DNA of 64,000 nucleotides from Enoplolaimus lenunculus (taxonomy: Eukaryota; Nematoda; Enoplea; Enoplida; Thoracostomopsidae). Made by a program: the position numbers and the translations under genes. The notes under the pieces were generated by a model. The model was not told the origin of the DNA, made no database searches, and saw nothing but the letters and a program-made list of their open reading frames with translations. Location: contig JASANG010000778.1 of the NCBI GenBank assembly GCA_030248215.1, positions 62,001 to 126,000 of the forward strand, given 5' to 3'. Positions 45,708-57,115 of this stretch are shown piece after piece. Every line of letters begins with the position of its first letter. The first letter of the stretch is position 1.

Positions 45708-48700
45708 CTAACGATGAACTCGAATATTCACATTGCGAAGCGTGTTTGATCCCGGTGATAGCTCTATTAGTTTCAAGCTGTCCTCGTCTGCGAAGTTCAA
45801 TTCATCAGAAGAGATGTTACGCAAGGCACTTCGCCGCTTTCGATATATTTGGGTGCCTGAAAAAAAGAGAAAAATATTAAATATAATTTTATAGAAATAA
45901 CAAAAAATATCAACACCTCTCGTGTAATTCTATCATACATGCTAAGGTCTAGCCTCATTTTTAGGTTTTAGGCAGTCAAGTTCCGTTAAATGCTTGCCTA
46001 TATCCAGAGGATCAACAAATGTCCGTTTCCGTACCCTGTAAAAATCAGTGTCCGTTTGCGTTTCCGTTTCCGTTATATAGAAATAGCGAAAATTGTTTTA
46101 TTTTTTGGTTACAATTAGTTATAAATGATGTAGGTATATATCTCGCAATTTTTCATTACACATATGCTTCCATTGTTCGAAATAAAATCAAAGTTACGAA
46201 ATTCAGTTAGAATCTTAAAAATTTCGATGCATTCGTCATTTTTTCTTTAAATTTTCCAAAGTCTGGTGAATATGTGAATATTTGCACGACTCAATTGTGT
46301 TTTGTAAAAAAAATAAAACATCTTTGAAACTTTTACACTTCAATATCCGTTTTCCGTTTCCGTTTTTATGTTATTTTGATCACTATCCGTTTTCGTTTCC
46401 GTTATTTTTATTATCGTTTACACCCTGGCTGTATCCTGCACTATTATCCTTTACCTATGAATTACCTTACTCTCAGCATGAGTGTAAGCCAGATTATAAA
46501 CTAAATCTTAATTTTAAATGTAAGGAAAAGTGTACAGGAGCCCAAATGGCGCATATTTTTTCAAATTGTCATCATTATATACTGCGTTTAGATATCGGCA
46601 GTACCTAGTATATATATGCGGACATTTACTGTTAAACGCAACATAAACTACGCGATGTTTCTACATAGATATGCACTTAAATAACTCACGGTCTAATTTA
46701 TATTAAACTTGTCAATTGAAACCTATAAGATGGTGCTTATAAACGGGTTTGTTGTGTTGTTTGGCGTCGCACATTGGTTCTTGGCATGACGATAGCACCG
46801 CATGCGTAGCTGGAAAGCGTTAAGGTCGTAGAAAAATTATAGCGCCACTCTTAATGTTTATATTTTATATAAACGTTTCGACCAAACTAAGTGTCTTTCC
46901 ACAGAGCCTAAGCATGAATCTACGAGTAAACCTAAAGTGTGAGAACAAAAAACATAGACTTATACCATATTTTAAGCCTAAACCTAGGACCATGCCCTCA
47001 GACTCTAAGTCCACCTGCCTCCCGTTCTCCTAATGAGCGTACAATTATTTGATAAATTGTAATTTACCAGTTGATATGTTTTGGTTTTCTTAATTTCCAA
47101 TTGCTACCGTTTTTCGAAACCGTATTTGGAAAAAGACGTGTCTAATTTTTGGACGGCGGGCACAGAACCAAGTGGACGACGCATAACATGGGCTATAACA
47201 TTTGTTACTTGTGTCAAGCATTATTTGGAACATATCGGTATGCTTTGAAGGCGAAACTGTTTGCAACTGATACACTCGATACTTTAAGCAATCTCGTTCA
47301 ATCAGCCAAGAGTTCAATTGTTTGATTTGATGCAATGTCATTGGTGGGTTGAACGCTTCCCAATTTTCAGTTGCGACCGTTGGATCGAGTATGTAGTATT
47401 TGTTCTAAAACTGCGAAATAAAACTATACAAGGTATCGGTGTGAATGCCCGGTCATTTAATTGTAGGAAAGAATCTGTTTTAAGCACGCTCGTAGCGGCT
47501 CATTTTGCTAGTAGGCTAAACTTTTCAGGACGGGTGTACAATGGAAGCATTAGCCGATCCGGCCAATGCAACGAACAAGGGCGGAACAATATTATAAGCA
47601 TATTTCTAAACCTAAGCCTAAGCTTTAACCTAAGCCTAAGCGTAACAATGTGCATATTCCTAAGCCTAAGCCTTAGCCAAAGCCTATAAGCCAAGCAAAA
47701 AATTAGTCTAAAACTTAAGCTTACTCTATTGCAGTTCCACAGAAAAACGTTCCGCTCCTGATCTTTACATGGGCCGCGGTCCCAGAGTGGCGGGCATACG
47801 CCACTCCAATCAGGAATTTTTTGTGATAAAATGGTAAGGCCCTTCTGCATTACAATTTTTCTCTCAGAAAATGTTTAAAAAGATAAGGTCCCTAATTTTT
47901 CTCTCAGAAATTTTTGTGATAAAACGATAAGTTACCTTCCCACCATACAATTTTTTCACGTCACAAATTTTTGGTGATAAAATGATAAGGTTTCTACTTT
48001 ACAATTTTTGCGTTTCACAACATTTGTCACTCGCCCTCGTTAGAAATTCCTGGATCTGCCGCTGAGGTAAAACGTCTGTTTAGGTAAAATAAGAAATTTT
48101 AAAAATGTAACGTAGGAAAGCAATAGTGTATTAACCTTCTGCAAACCAAAATTACATTGGTTGGGTTTTTAAAACCCTAATTAAGTATCGTTTGGTAAGT
48201 ACTTAAGTACGTTGTAACTTAGCCATTTTGTCGTTTTTAAAAGCGTACTTAAGTTAAGTAAATACTCAAGTCGCTGACTGAACCTGATGCATTACAAATT
48301 AATCGTCCAGGTATACTAACCTTGGTTTAACTGAAATTGTAGACTCGCGGTGCCTCCTTAATATAAAGCAAAACTATTACTTTTTATTGTGACAATGGCT
48401 CACATAAGGTGTTTTACACGTTTTCTTCGAAAAGTTAAATATTTACTCAAGTCATCGATTTAAGTAATTAGTTAAGCATAGCTTAAATGAATACTTAAGT
48501 AAGATTTCAGAAACCGGGCCAATATTTCATATCTCGAGCGACAAATACAGAAAAAAAAGCATATTACATACCGAAACAACCACTACTTTACAAAATAGCC
48601 AATCATCTCTCAAGCAGAGTAAACAGCCTCAAGTATATATTCCAAGGCGATAACATCAGCATTTATTTGACAAATTTAACCGCTGGAAACTGGGCCAATG

Positions 48701-51609
48701 TTACTTTTAGCACCGTAACAGTAGATTAAGCGTATTGCTAAGCCTAAGCCTAAGCTTAAGCAAAAAATGTAGTCTAGCATGTAAGCCTACTCTAATACAA
48801 AACCGCCACAAACCGCGACTGCTCTAAAAGTAACATTGGCCAGACAATAGGTCCCGCATGCACACCCGATACCAATATGATGGCGGTGCAAACATAAAAT
48901 ATTGCTGTTTCAGACAGCAAGTTCAATTTCACTGAGAAAGTGTAAACCAAAATTCACCGATAGTACGAACCGTCATTTTGGTCAACAAATCAGCAAAACT
49001 TTGTGGCTTCATTATAGTTTCATCAAGCGGTTTAATGAAACATTGTTGTCCTTGCGCGTCGACAATCACTGTTAGATTCTAAAAAAACTAATAAATTAGC
49101 AACTTTATTGTTAATTATTATTTCTAGTTTGGTGGCGTCAGTTGCCAAAAGGATTTTAATGGTGGAACCCACGTGACACAGCAGCGTAGAGACATCAGCA
49201 GGATGGCCGGTTCGTCGCACTTTTAAAGTCAGATAATTTGGCGTAGAACAGTGAATGAAAGATTTTATTTCAAAAGTAAACTACATTTTGCGTATCGATA
49301 CACTCGCGACCGAGGTTTCATTTACCGGATAATTTCGCGTATTAGCGACTGTGCCCAATCGTTTTTGGATCGACTGTTGGCACCGCAGGCGGAAGTAATT
49401 CTGCGTAAGGTTGCGAATATAGGATTGGTCAAAGGACGTACAAGAATTATCGTATCTGGTCATCAAATGCAAAACTTGGTGCGCCGAACAAACCGCAAAT
49501 CTTATCCAGCAAGCTTAGGCTTTTGCCTAGGAACTGCACCGTTGCAGAAAAAAATAGATTCACAGCTGCAGTGCGGTGCTAGTAATACTTTAATTTTGAA
49601 TGTAAATGCTTAATAATGAGCGCGTCAAAATGAATTATTCAAAAAACATACGGTACTGATCTGATTGCAATTTTAAAATTTTGTACACGTTCCTCTAAAG
49701 GCTTAGGCTTAGACTTTGGTTTCGGAAAAGACATACCTAAACCAAAGCTTTAGCGTAAGCCATTGCCTAAGCATTTCTCAAAGTCTAAACCTGTGCATTT
49801 TAATTCTAAGCCTAAGGGTTAAACTTTAAATGTAGTGAAAGTGTAGTCGACTCAGTATGTAGAAAGATATAGCTATAGCTTTTTGAGCACCTTGTTAAAA
49901 TCGTGAATAAAAGTTGCAGGTCGACGAGAACCAAATTTTGGCACTTCCACTCTTTCGTAACCTAACGCAGACTCGATTAGAATGTGTTCGTTGAAGTATT
50001 CATCGCCATTTTCACCATTAATGGCGGTTTTAACAGCAATTGTTGAAGAAACTGCGTTCTGAAACCGATTGAAAAAACCGTTTTAGTTCACAGTAAAACT
50101 GATGCAAAGTTCACGTTATAACCAGGGCAGCATGGGACACGTTTTGTCCCTATTAGACGATTGGGTAACATTTTGTCTGCATATAGACCCTATATCGCAT
50201 TCAAAAAATCGTATTTGTCTCCTGTTAACATATGTGGGTCACCTTTTGTTCTTTAATATCATATGATATTCGAGGTAATGTCTGCGAATATTATATATGT
50301 TTTAAATGTCTGTATACTTGAGGTAACATACCCAAATTGTCCTGTTAAATATCATATGATACTAGAATTTGAAATATTCGTTGAAATTTTGGAATATCAT
50401 ATGATATTCGCATAAATGTCCCACAGTATCACGTGACATACCGTCCCTTGTACACATTGATGATTTTAGAGCAGTGGTTTATAAGCTAATGTCATATGAC
50501 ATTCGAGTTATGTCTTTTGACCCGATATGAGAGCCCGATTTTCACACTGCAAAAACTTGGTGAGCCAAATTGCCGAAATAGGCTATTCCCGACTACACAA
50601 ACTGAGTCATAATTCGACTCCGCCCGAGTCAAATTCTACTCTGGCCCACCGTTTTTTGCAGTGTAACGTTGACGTCGAATCAACATGGGACAAACCGTGT
50701 CCCGCCTGCACCGGTTAAAACGTGAACCCCGCATGACAGTTCTATTTTGTAAACTTTTCATGGGAGGTTGTGATAAATTTTGCAATGTGCGTAAGCAAAA
50801 AGGCTTTTTTTACCTTTGTTCGTTTAGTTAATTCACTATTAAACGTGCACCGTGTAACGTTTTGGTGCAAACAGTTTAGTGTAGTGTACAGCTTTTAGGT
50901 TTCAGTTCGTATTGGCTGTTGAAGCTAAAAAGCGAAGTAAATCGAAATGTTACCTTGTGTACGCATGCTAGGGTTGATATTGCAGGCAAAAACGTTTCAG
51001 TTGCCGCTGGATTGAACACTACATAGTGATAATCTAATTTCTTGACAAACTAGTTTGCCTGGGAGCTTAGAAAAATATCTGAGCATACCATAGTCATGAA
51101 GCTGAAGCCAAGGTGAAAGTTTAGAGCCCATGTATAAACATCAGGGCCAGCAACGTTTTTCAGTGGGACTGGAATAGAATAAGCATAAGCTTTACCCTTT
51201 TGCTTAGGCTTAAGCTTTAGGCTTAGGTATAAGCTCATTCTTATGCTTAGGCTTAGGCTTAGGCTTAGGCTTAGTCTTAGGCTTAACAAAATGCTTATAT
51301 TACTGTTTCGCCCTTCTTGTTTGTTTACATTGGTCATTTTTAATAAATGTGAAATTCACCAAACTACTTGGTTAAGAATGTGCAACTCCGTACCGTCTGG
51401 TAATACCATTGTATATAACACAGTGCGAACGCTACACTTGCCGCAACTGTACATGCGAATAAACAAGCGACGAATAAAGCTGATATTCGCGCGTACGATT
51501 TGCGGGGTTTCTTGTTTGCTTTGATGCCTTTTGGAATCAAATATTCGTTGTATCCGGTCTGGGTCTGACCGTCGCGTACTTCGTCGAGAGTATCGACATT
51601 TAAGCAAAC
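45708..51609 (-). CDS. BRICHOS / ITM2-like type II membrane protein (5' end incomplete)
   Basis: Five in-frame exons in transcript order: 51394-51609, 49891-50058, 48971-49078, 47209-47404 and 45708-45856, giving 278 visible residues. Visible residues 33-40 are basic (KKPRKSYA), followed by a single transmembrane helix (about 42-66) without signal peptide, the type II topology of ITM2/BRI proteins. The lumenal part has a BRICHOS-like core: TVIVDAQGQQCFIKPLD with C141 and ERDCLKYRVYQLQT with C203, the two conserved BRICHOS cysteines. A furin-type site RKRR (235-238) then releases a 40-residue C-terminal peptide, as ITM2B releases its C-terminal peptide after KGIQKR. Unlike vertebrate ITM2 the peptide has no cysteines. 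BRICHOS acts as an intramolecular chaperone in the secretory pathway. The first coding exon was not identified with confidence: ATG codons at about 51820-51840 could supply MNSMSNM with a weak donor, but they overlap a MITE boundary. Assignment rests on architecture more than on residue identity. Confidence 0.8.
46033..46427. mobile_element. MITE family H, most complete copy
   Basis: ACCCTGTAAAAATCAGTGTC at the left and TTATCGTTTACACCCTG at the right. Repeated CCGTTTCCGTT motifs lie near both ends. ITM2-like gene intron. Confidence 0.65.
47045..47190 (-). repeat. Dispersed repeat family L, copy 2
   Basis: Inverted match to 38932-39065. Its right edge abuts the donor of ITM2-like exon 4 (47209), so it begins almost at the exon boundary. 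Confidence 0.65.
47561..47775 (+). mobile_element. Telomere-repeat MITE family A with two array blocks
   Basis: GGCCAATGCAACGAACAAGG with GCGGAACAATATTATAAGC; AAACCTAAGCCTAAGC and CCTAAGCCTAAGCCTTAGCC; right arm AGAAAAACGTTCCGCTCCTG to TTTACATGGGCC. Confidence 0.82.
47783..48066. mobile_element. hAT-like element with GATAAAA subrepeats (family N)
   Basis: CAGAGTGGCGGGCATACGCC at the left, TTCCTGGATCTGCCGCTGA at the right. Four units of GATAAAATGGTAAGGCCC / TACAATTTTTCTCTCAGAAA lie between. Confidence 0.65.
48159..48520. mobile_element. MITE family F
   Basis: GGTTGGGTTTTTAAAACCCT at the left and AGATTTCAGAAACCGGGCC at the right, with AAGTACTTAAGTACG-type inner repeats. Confidence 0.75.
48693..48841 (+). 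mobile_element. Telomere-repeat MITE family B with perfect TIRs
   Basis: GGCCAATGTTACTTTTAG and its exact inverse CTAAAAGTAACATTGGCC (18 of 18) enclose GCTAAGCCTAAGCCTAAGCT. No clear 8-bp duplication is seen here. Confidence 0.88.
49690..49830. repeat. Decayed TTAGGC-type sequence in ITM2-like intron
   Basis: AAAGGCTTAGGCTTAGAC, then AAGCCATTGCCTAAGCA and TTCTAAGCCTAAGGG. No TIRs remain. Confidence 0.45.
50123..50713. mobile_element. TIR element with internal ATCATATGAT palindromes, hosting a family G MITE
   Basis: CAGGGCAGCATGGGACACG at the left and TTTGTCCC-type inverse ending CCGCCTGCACCG at the right. Flanks GTTATAAC (50115-50122) and GTTAAAAC (50714-50721) match 7 of 8, suggesting a hAT-like insertion. 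The 50544-50664 MITE is nested inside. It lies in the first visible intron of the ITM2-like gene. Confidence 0.75.
50544..50664. mobile_element. MITE family G, short copy
   Basis: CACTGCAAAAACTTGGTGAG at the left and CCACCGTTTTTTGCAGTG at the right; the inner CTACACAAACTGAGTCATAA and CTCCGCCCGAGTC blocks match 5394-5604. Confidence 0.78.
51124..51335 (-). mobile_element. Telomere-repeat MITE family A with a long array
   Basis: AGCCCATGTATAAACATCAG at the left; TTAGGC is repeated four times in a row near 51246-51270; right end TTGTTTACATTGGTC. It lies 59 bp from the ITM2-like transmembrane exon. Confidence 0.8.
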
Positions 51610-51629
51610 CTGCAAGTATTAAAAAAACC

Positions 51630-51815
51630 GGCCCATATAAAAAGATCAGGGGCGGAGAGTTTTTCTGTGGGACTGTAATAGAGTAATTTTGAGTTTTTGA
51701 GTAATAGTTTTGCTTGGTTTAGGCTCAGGCTTAGGTTTAGGAATATGTTCATTCTTACGCGTCGGTTTAGGCTTAGGCTCAAGCTTAGGCTTAGGAATAT
51801 GTTTATTATACAATG
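51630..51815 (-). mobile_element. Telomere-repeat MITE family A, right TIR missing
   Basis: GGCCCATATAAAAAGATCAG at the left, arrays CTTAGGTTTAGGAATATG and AGCTTAGGCTTAGGAATATG. The usual right end is absent and the sequence continues into TACAATGCATCGTAAACCAT. It begins about 20 bp from the acceptor of the transmembrane exon. Confidence 0.7.
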
Positions 51816-52138
51816 CATCGTAAACCATGTTCGACATCGAGTTCATATAGTTTGAAAAATAATTAATAACTTGAGAACGTATTGATTACTAATTGACTGA
51901 ATAAGAACAACAAAATACCGTAAAACCGTGTTTTTATATTTATTGGCTAAAATTACACTTGGGAACAACAAAACGCTATTGGTTAGACCGTCTCCAAACT
52001 AAACCAATTAAATTAACGGATGCCATAAACCGATGGGGCAAGAGCACTCCTTGGAGCAAAAATAGTTGTCAGCATAATTTTTCAGCATCGCCTGCACGGC
52101 GATTTAAATGTCAGAAGACGAGAAGATGCCCTCAGCGG

Positions 52139-52316
52139 TTACGATCAGGGACGGAACGTTTTCCTGTGCGACTGCAATAGAGTAAGCTTAAGCTTTAGAC
52201 TAATTTTTTTTTGCTTCTCTTAGGCTTAGGCTTAGGCGTAGGCTTAAGCTTAGGCTTAGGCTTAGGCTTAGGAATATGCTTATAATACTGTTCCGCCTGT
52301 GTTCTTTACATTAGCC
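52139..52316 (-). mobile_element. Telomere-repeat MITE family A
   Basis: ACGATCAGGGACGGAACGTT, AAGCTTAAGCTTTAGACTAA, three consecutive TTAGGC units and right end TTCTTTACATTAGCC. Confidence 0.75.
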
Positions 52317-52629
52317 AACATCTTCCACCCTTTTTCACGCGTTGAGCGTGCACGGTTGTAAACAAAATTTAGCGTAGTAATTTTTTTATTTGGCAAACTT
52401 AGCACAACAGCGTTTCGCTCCTTTGACAAAATCGTCTTGTCAGTTGTGTTGTTTCGTTGAGACTACAACAATTTGGGCTTACTTCGACAAAACTATGATT
52501 AGAATTCTTTTCGTTATTTGGATTAAATTTTAGTACAGTCATAATGTTTATAATAAATGCTGACGTGTATTATCTGTAAAAATGTTTGACATTTAGATTA
52601 TTCTGTGAGGTATTTGATATAACTACTTT

Positions 52630-53871
52630 GACCCATGTAAAAATCGGGGGCGGAACTTTTATTTGCTGGACTGCAATAGAGTAAGCTTAAGCTTTAAACT
52701 GATTTTGTTTTCACATGGTTTGGTAATGGAAAATCTAAACTAATATAAACGCTAGATTTCCCTTTGTTGTTTGTATGGCAAATCTGAAATGTAGGTTTTG
52801 TTTGGCAAACGGGAAAATTGAAAAAATTAAAACGTATAGGTATTCCGTCGTTATGTTGGAAAAATCTGAAGCGAAGGTTTCGCTTGGAAAACGGACAAAG
52901 TGAAAAATATAAATGCCTAAATTTTCCCTTGGTTGCAAGGGAAAATCTGAAGCGTAAGTATTGTTTGGAAAACGGGAAAGTGGAAAATTTTAAACGTATA
53001 TATAGTTCCGTTTTCGAAACAAATTTTAGGCCCCAAATTTTCTCCACGAAAGCTTAGAATATCTGGGCGTTTGAATTCCGGCAATTTTGTAGTTTTTCCT
53101 TGCCACTAAGCAAATGTGGGGGTAACTTTTTCACTTGTAGCATAAAACGTTTTGTTTTCCTGTTTTAAAACTAGTTTCTATTGCGAAAATTTTTCGTTAA
53201 TTTTGCGTTATGTTCCTCAGACGGGTTGCTGCCCCCACTGCACCCCTGTGAGTTTTGGGGGGCAGCTGCACCACATCCTGCTTAGTATTCCTTCAAATCG
53301 CCGGGGGGTTCCGCGGTGCGTCTTAAACGCGAAATATTGTGATGGGGGGAAGCTTTTTATTGTGGGGGAAGGTATAGGGGTGACAGCCCCTATCCTACTT
53401 AGTATCTTCAAACCGCAGGGGCTTACACAATTTGTCTTAATATACGTGAAATATTGTGGCGGGGAGAAACTTCCACTACTGGGGGAAATACTTAATAGTG
53501 CCTGCTTTCTATAAGTACGTTATATAATTCCCACTTTTTTCGTTTTCCAAACAAAACGTATGGTTCAGGTTTCCCTATCAACCCAGTGATGATCAAAGCG
53601 TTTAAATCTTCCACTTTTCCCGTTTTCCAAACAAACCTACACTACAAATTTTCTCTACCGAACCAGGGAATGTCCAGGCTTGTGGATTTTCCACTTTTCC
53701 AGCCAAAATTATGTTTGTGATTTTTCCTACCAAACCAATGGAATTCCTCTCCGTTATACAGAAGCGGCTGCGCTGCATTTCCGGTCATAAGTTTTCTACC
53801 TTGAAAAACGGGAAGCTCCTGTCGTATACACGGACCATACTATTGTTAAGGCCCTGATCTATACATTGGCC
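52630..53871 (-). mobile_element. Telomere-repeat MITE family A interrupted by a fold-back element
   Basis: Left part 52630-52708 (GACCCATGTAAAAATCGGGG to AAGCTTTAAACTGATTTTG). Right part 53834-53871 (CCATACTATTGTTAAGGCCC to TATACATTGGCC). The telomere array is not seen between the two parts. Confidence 0.7.
52709..53833. mobile_element. Long fold-back element with arrayed arms
   Basis: The left arm (52712-53060) has about four units of the type GGAAAATCTGAAGCG… TTTGGAAAACGGGAAAGTGG. The right arm (53525-53760) has the same units inverted (CCACTTTTCCCGTTTTCCAA). The centre holds two direct repeats of about 120 bp (near 53277 and 53398) containing CGAAATATTGTGATGGGG / GTGAAATATTGTGGCGGGG. No transposase frame is evident. 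Confidence 0.75.
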
Positions 53872-54021
53872 CTGAAAACGATGTATTCGTTCTATTAAAT
53901 GAACAATTTTAGCAAAAAAACTGTGAAGGTTTTATGCTTGAAATGTCTTAATTAAACAATTCGGATAGCGAGTTATTTTTTTCGACTTTACCTATTGTAA
54001 ACATTATACTTCTCAAAAACG

Positions 54022-54212
54022 AGCCAATGTAAAAATAACAGAGGCGGAACTGTATCATAAGTATATTTCTAAGCCTAAGCATGAGCGGAAACGTTAAGCA
54101 TGTTCCTAAGTCTAAGCTTAAGCCTAAGTCAAGCAAAAATAGTCTAAACCTTAAGCTAACTCTATTCTAGTCTTACACAAAAACGTTCCGTCCTTGATCT
54201 TCACATGGGCCG
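54022..54212 (+). mobile_element. Telomere-repeat MITE family A
   Basis: AGCCAATGTAAAAATAACAG and AGGCGGAACTGTATCATAAG at the left; CTAAGCCTAAGC and CTTAAGCCTAAG; AAAACGTTCCGTCCTTGATC and TTCACATGGGCC at the right. Confidence 0.75.
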
Positions 54213-54845
54213 TTTTCAGCATTGTCTAATTTTTCGACTTTAGTCCTCCAGCGATATTTAGCTGATACACAGCGTTAAAAATGTTCGGTTGTATTATATT
54301 ACACCATTTAATGTAAACAAATATATAAATACGTGAAAATTCTGAAATAACATCTTTAGAATGTGTGTGATAAACTTAAAAAGAATCAAATTCTGAACCA
54401 ATATTTTGAAATTGTTAAGATTGTTTCGGATTTTACTTTGAAGATACATCTCTAAAGTTAAAATTATCCCGAATCTGTGAAGACATATCGCGCACAGAGT
54501 TGAAACCAACCTTGACCAATCATAATAACTCACGTAGTTTTTTGGTTATCGTAAACTAGCATTTTATATCGTCCGAATGCTCTTGGTTATAGTCTTTATC
54601 AATTGGTTTAAAAATTAGAGACGGAGTCATCGAAATTACTTAAGAGTTTCACCTAAGTTGAATTTTTTAGTAGGTGAGCTTAGTTCAGATCAACTAGGAT
54701 CAGAATTAGGTTGAACGCGAGCCCGCGTTGAAGTAAATTCACATATATCGTCTCAACGCCCTTTTCAAGTTCTTTTTTTGCTTAGACTGAGGCTTACTCT
54801 TAAGCTAGGTTTAGTCTTAGGCTATGGATTATGCTAATCCGTGTA

Positions 54846-55255
54846 GTGACCCGAAGAAGAAGGGTCTCCATTTTGAATCCCATTCAATAGGAGTCCGCAT
54901 CCCTGATAAGAGTCCGTAAGCGGATAGAGACCCTAAATCCTAATTAGAGTCCATATATGTCAATTATCTCTAATTGTAGCGTATAAATGACTCCAGGATC
55001 AAATAAGGTTGAGCTCGAAACATTAAAGCGTACTTAAGTTTTGAAAGTACATTCCTAAGTATAACATTGCATTATCGGTCAAGGTTTTGATACAAGACAA
55101 ATAAACGTTTAATTCAACGGATAGTTGCGATACCGAACACATACCAATAACGAAGGGCGGCGGAGGTGGGTTAAAAATAAATAATCCGTAACCGAATAAC
55201 CGGGGGTACAATCAAGAGACTAAATAGATATCAGTCCCCCTGTTATTCGGGTCAC
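54846..55255 (-). mobile_element. Family C element, both TIRs present
   Basis: GTGACCCGAAGAAGAAGGG at the left and CCCCCTGTTATTCGGGTCAC at the right, 410 bp. The body is the reverse complement of 28973-29401. Confidence 0.8.
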
Positions 55256-57115
55256 AAATAGTAGGTAAGTAATAGGTATATATTATACTGTTATGACCGA
55301 AATTAGATATTTTCTTTCTCAGAAATTCAATTCGCTCCAGAAAAAATGTAATGCGTTAAAATATGTTTATTTTATGTTTATTTAAGGTATAAAAGCATAA
55401 AATAATACAGAGACGCTTTTAGTCAGGATTCATGAGGCGGGTGTTCCTGCACACTAGTAGTTCAGATAACGCAGATTTCACCAGACATGTACCAATATTT
55501 CCTTTTCTCTTGTCTGAAAAAGCTAACAATATGACCAAGTTTTCACCCATGTTTGCAAAGGAAAACTATAACATTGTAAGAAAAAGTTTTGATTTAAATG
55601 TTTGAATGCTATGTTGGGCGTTCATATAATCCTAAATAGACTAAGACTTGCTCAATTCGAGTTTTAGTGATACGCATACAATATCTGAAACGATGCTTGT
55701 TGCATTACAAGATACAATATAAAAACCTGTCTAATAAATCGCAGAGACTCAAAATAGTTTGACAGACATCAAGGTGTTTTGTGACTGCAGATAGCACATT
55801 AGTTGCAACGGCGACCCTGAGACAAAATAGTTATTGCGGTAGTTAGTATGCATTTATAATACCAATCTCAATTTTGCAAAGTAACATAAAAGACCATCTG
55901 TTTCACAATCGGAGCATATTGAATTTTAACCTGACATTATATTTTTGCGATCAAAATATAGTGGGTCCCACAAGCCAAATGTTATGTGTAGAACTGACAT
56001 AAGAGTATAACAATTTCAAGACTTCTAACCAAACAAGCATACAAGGCCGGAATTGGTATTTAGTCTGTAATTAAAGCCTCCTTTAATATTTGAACACTCA
56101 ATTCAAGATCTGTTTTAAAAAACTTTTGAGCATCTTCTATGCGATTCACGCTGACTGCGCTCAACCGTTTGGCATAATGCGTATTATCGCATCCCTGTAC
56201 GGCAGCATGAAAATACAGGCCCACAACAATATATGTCTAATAAAATTATATTAATGCACTGCTTAAACATCTCAGTTGTTCGCAAGCAATCAAAAAACCG
56301 AAAGTACTCATAAAAGGGCACTTTTCTATAAAATTCCACAAATTAATATAATCAATATCATTGAAAGTTCAATGCACACAGAATAAATTGTCTTAAAAAT
56401 TCAAGACTCCTACTTTCTTAAATTTTCAAGACATAAACATCTTGTATTTCAGACATTAATAGCATTAAACAGCTCAGAAATTCCTTTCTTAAATGGTTAA
56501 AACATAAATGTCTAATATTTAAGAAATTGCCATTGCCAATTGTTTCTTTCTTTCAAGAAATAGTTGTCTTATATTCAAGAATTTGTTTTCTGATTTTTAT
56601 ATATGTAAAATAGTTGGTCCGTTTATATTCTTAAAAGCGTAATCGCATTTCAAGAATATTTCGGGTTGAGTTCACAGGCTCCCCCAAACCAAAGTGTACG
56701 TCTTGAACAAGTGTGAACACGTTTAAACCAATATTTTTGAAAAATTTAAGACATAAAAGTGTTGAATTCAAGACATATATGTCTGGACTCTGTATCAAGA
56801 CATAACTGACTTATATTTCAAACAATATTTCTTTAATACAACACAATTTAATATGTGTGCACATCTTTAACCTCTAAAGCTACCAACGTTGTTCCCAAAA
56901 AAAGAATTTATGCGCGAAGCATGGGAGCCAAATCAACCAAAATATAAAAACAGAACTTTGCATTTTACTTAAAAATTAAATTTTATCTCATTTATGAACG
57001 CGCAACCATATAAAAAACTGAGGCGGCACTAGCTATGGAAAACATCTAGAACAACCTTTTTTAATTGCAAACACGGCGCAACTACTCAAAGTTGTAAAAA
57101 CAACTGTTTCGGACT

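Noticed and set aside
49251-49613. 120-codon plus-strand frame inside the ITM2-like gene
   Set aside because: It is in an intron on the opposite strand, has no recognisable domain or splice partner, and a minus-strand frame is open over the same bases.
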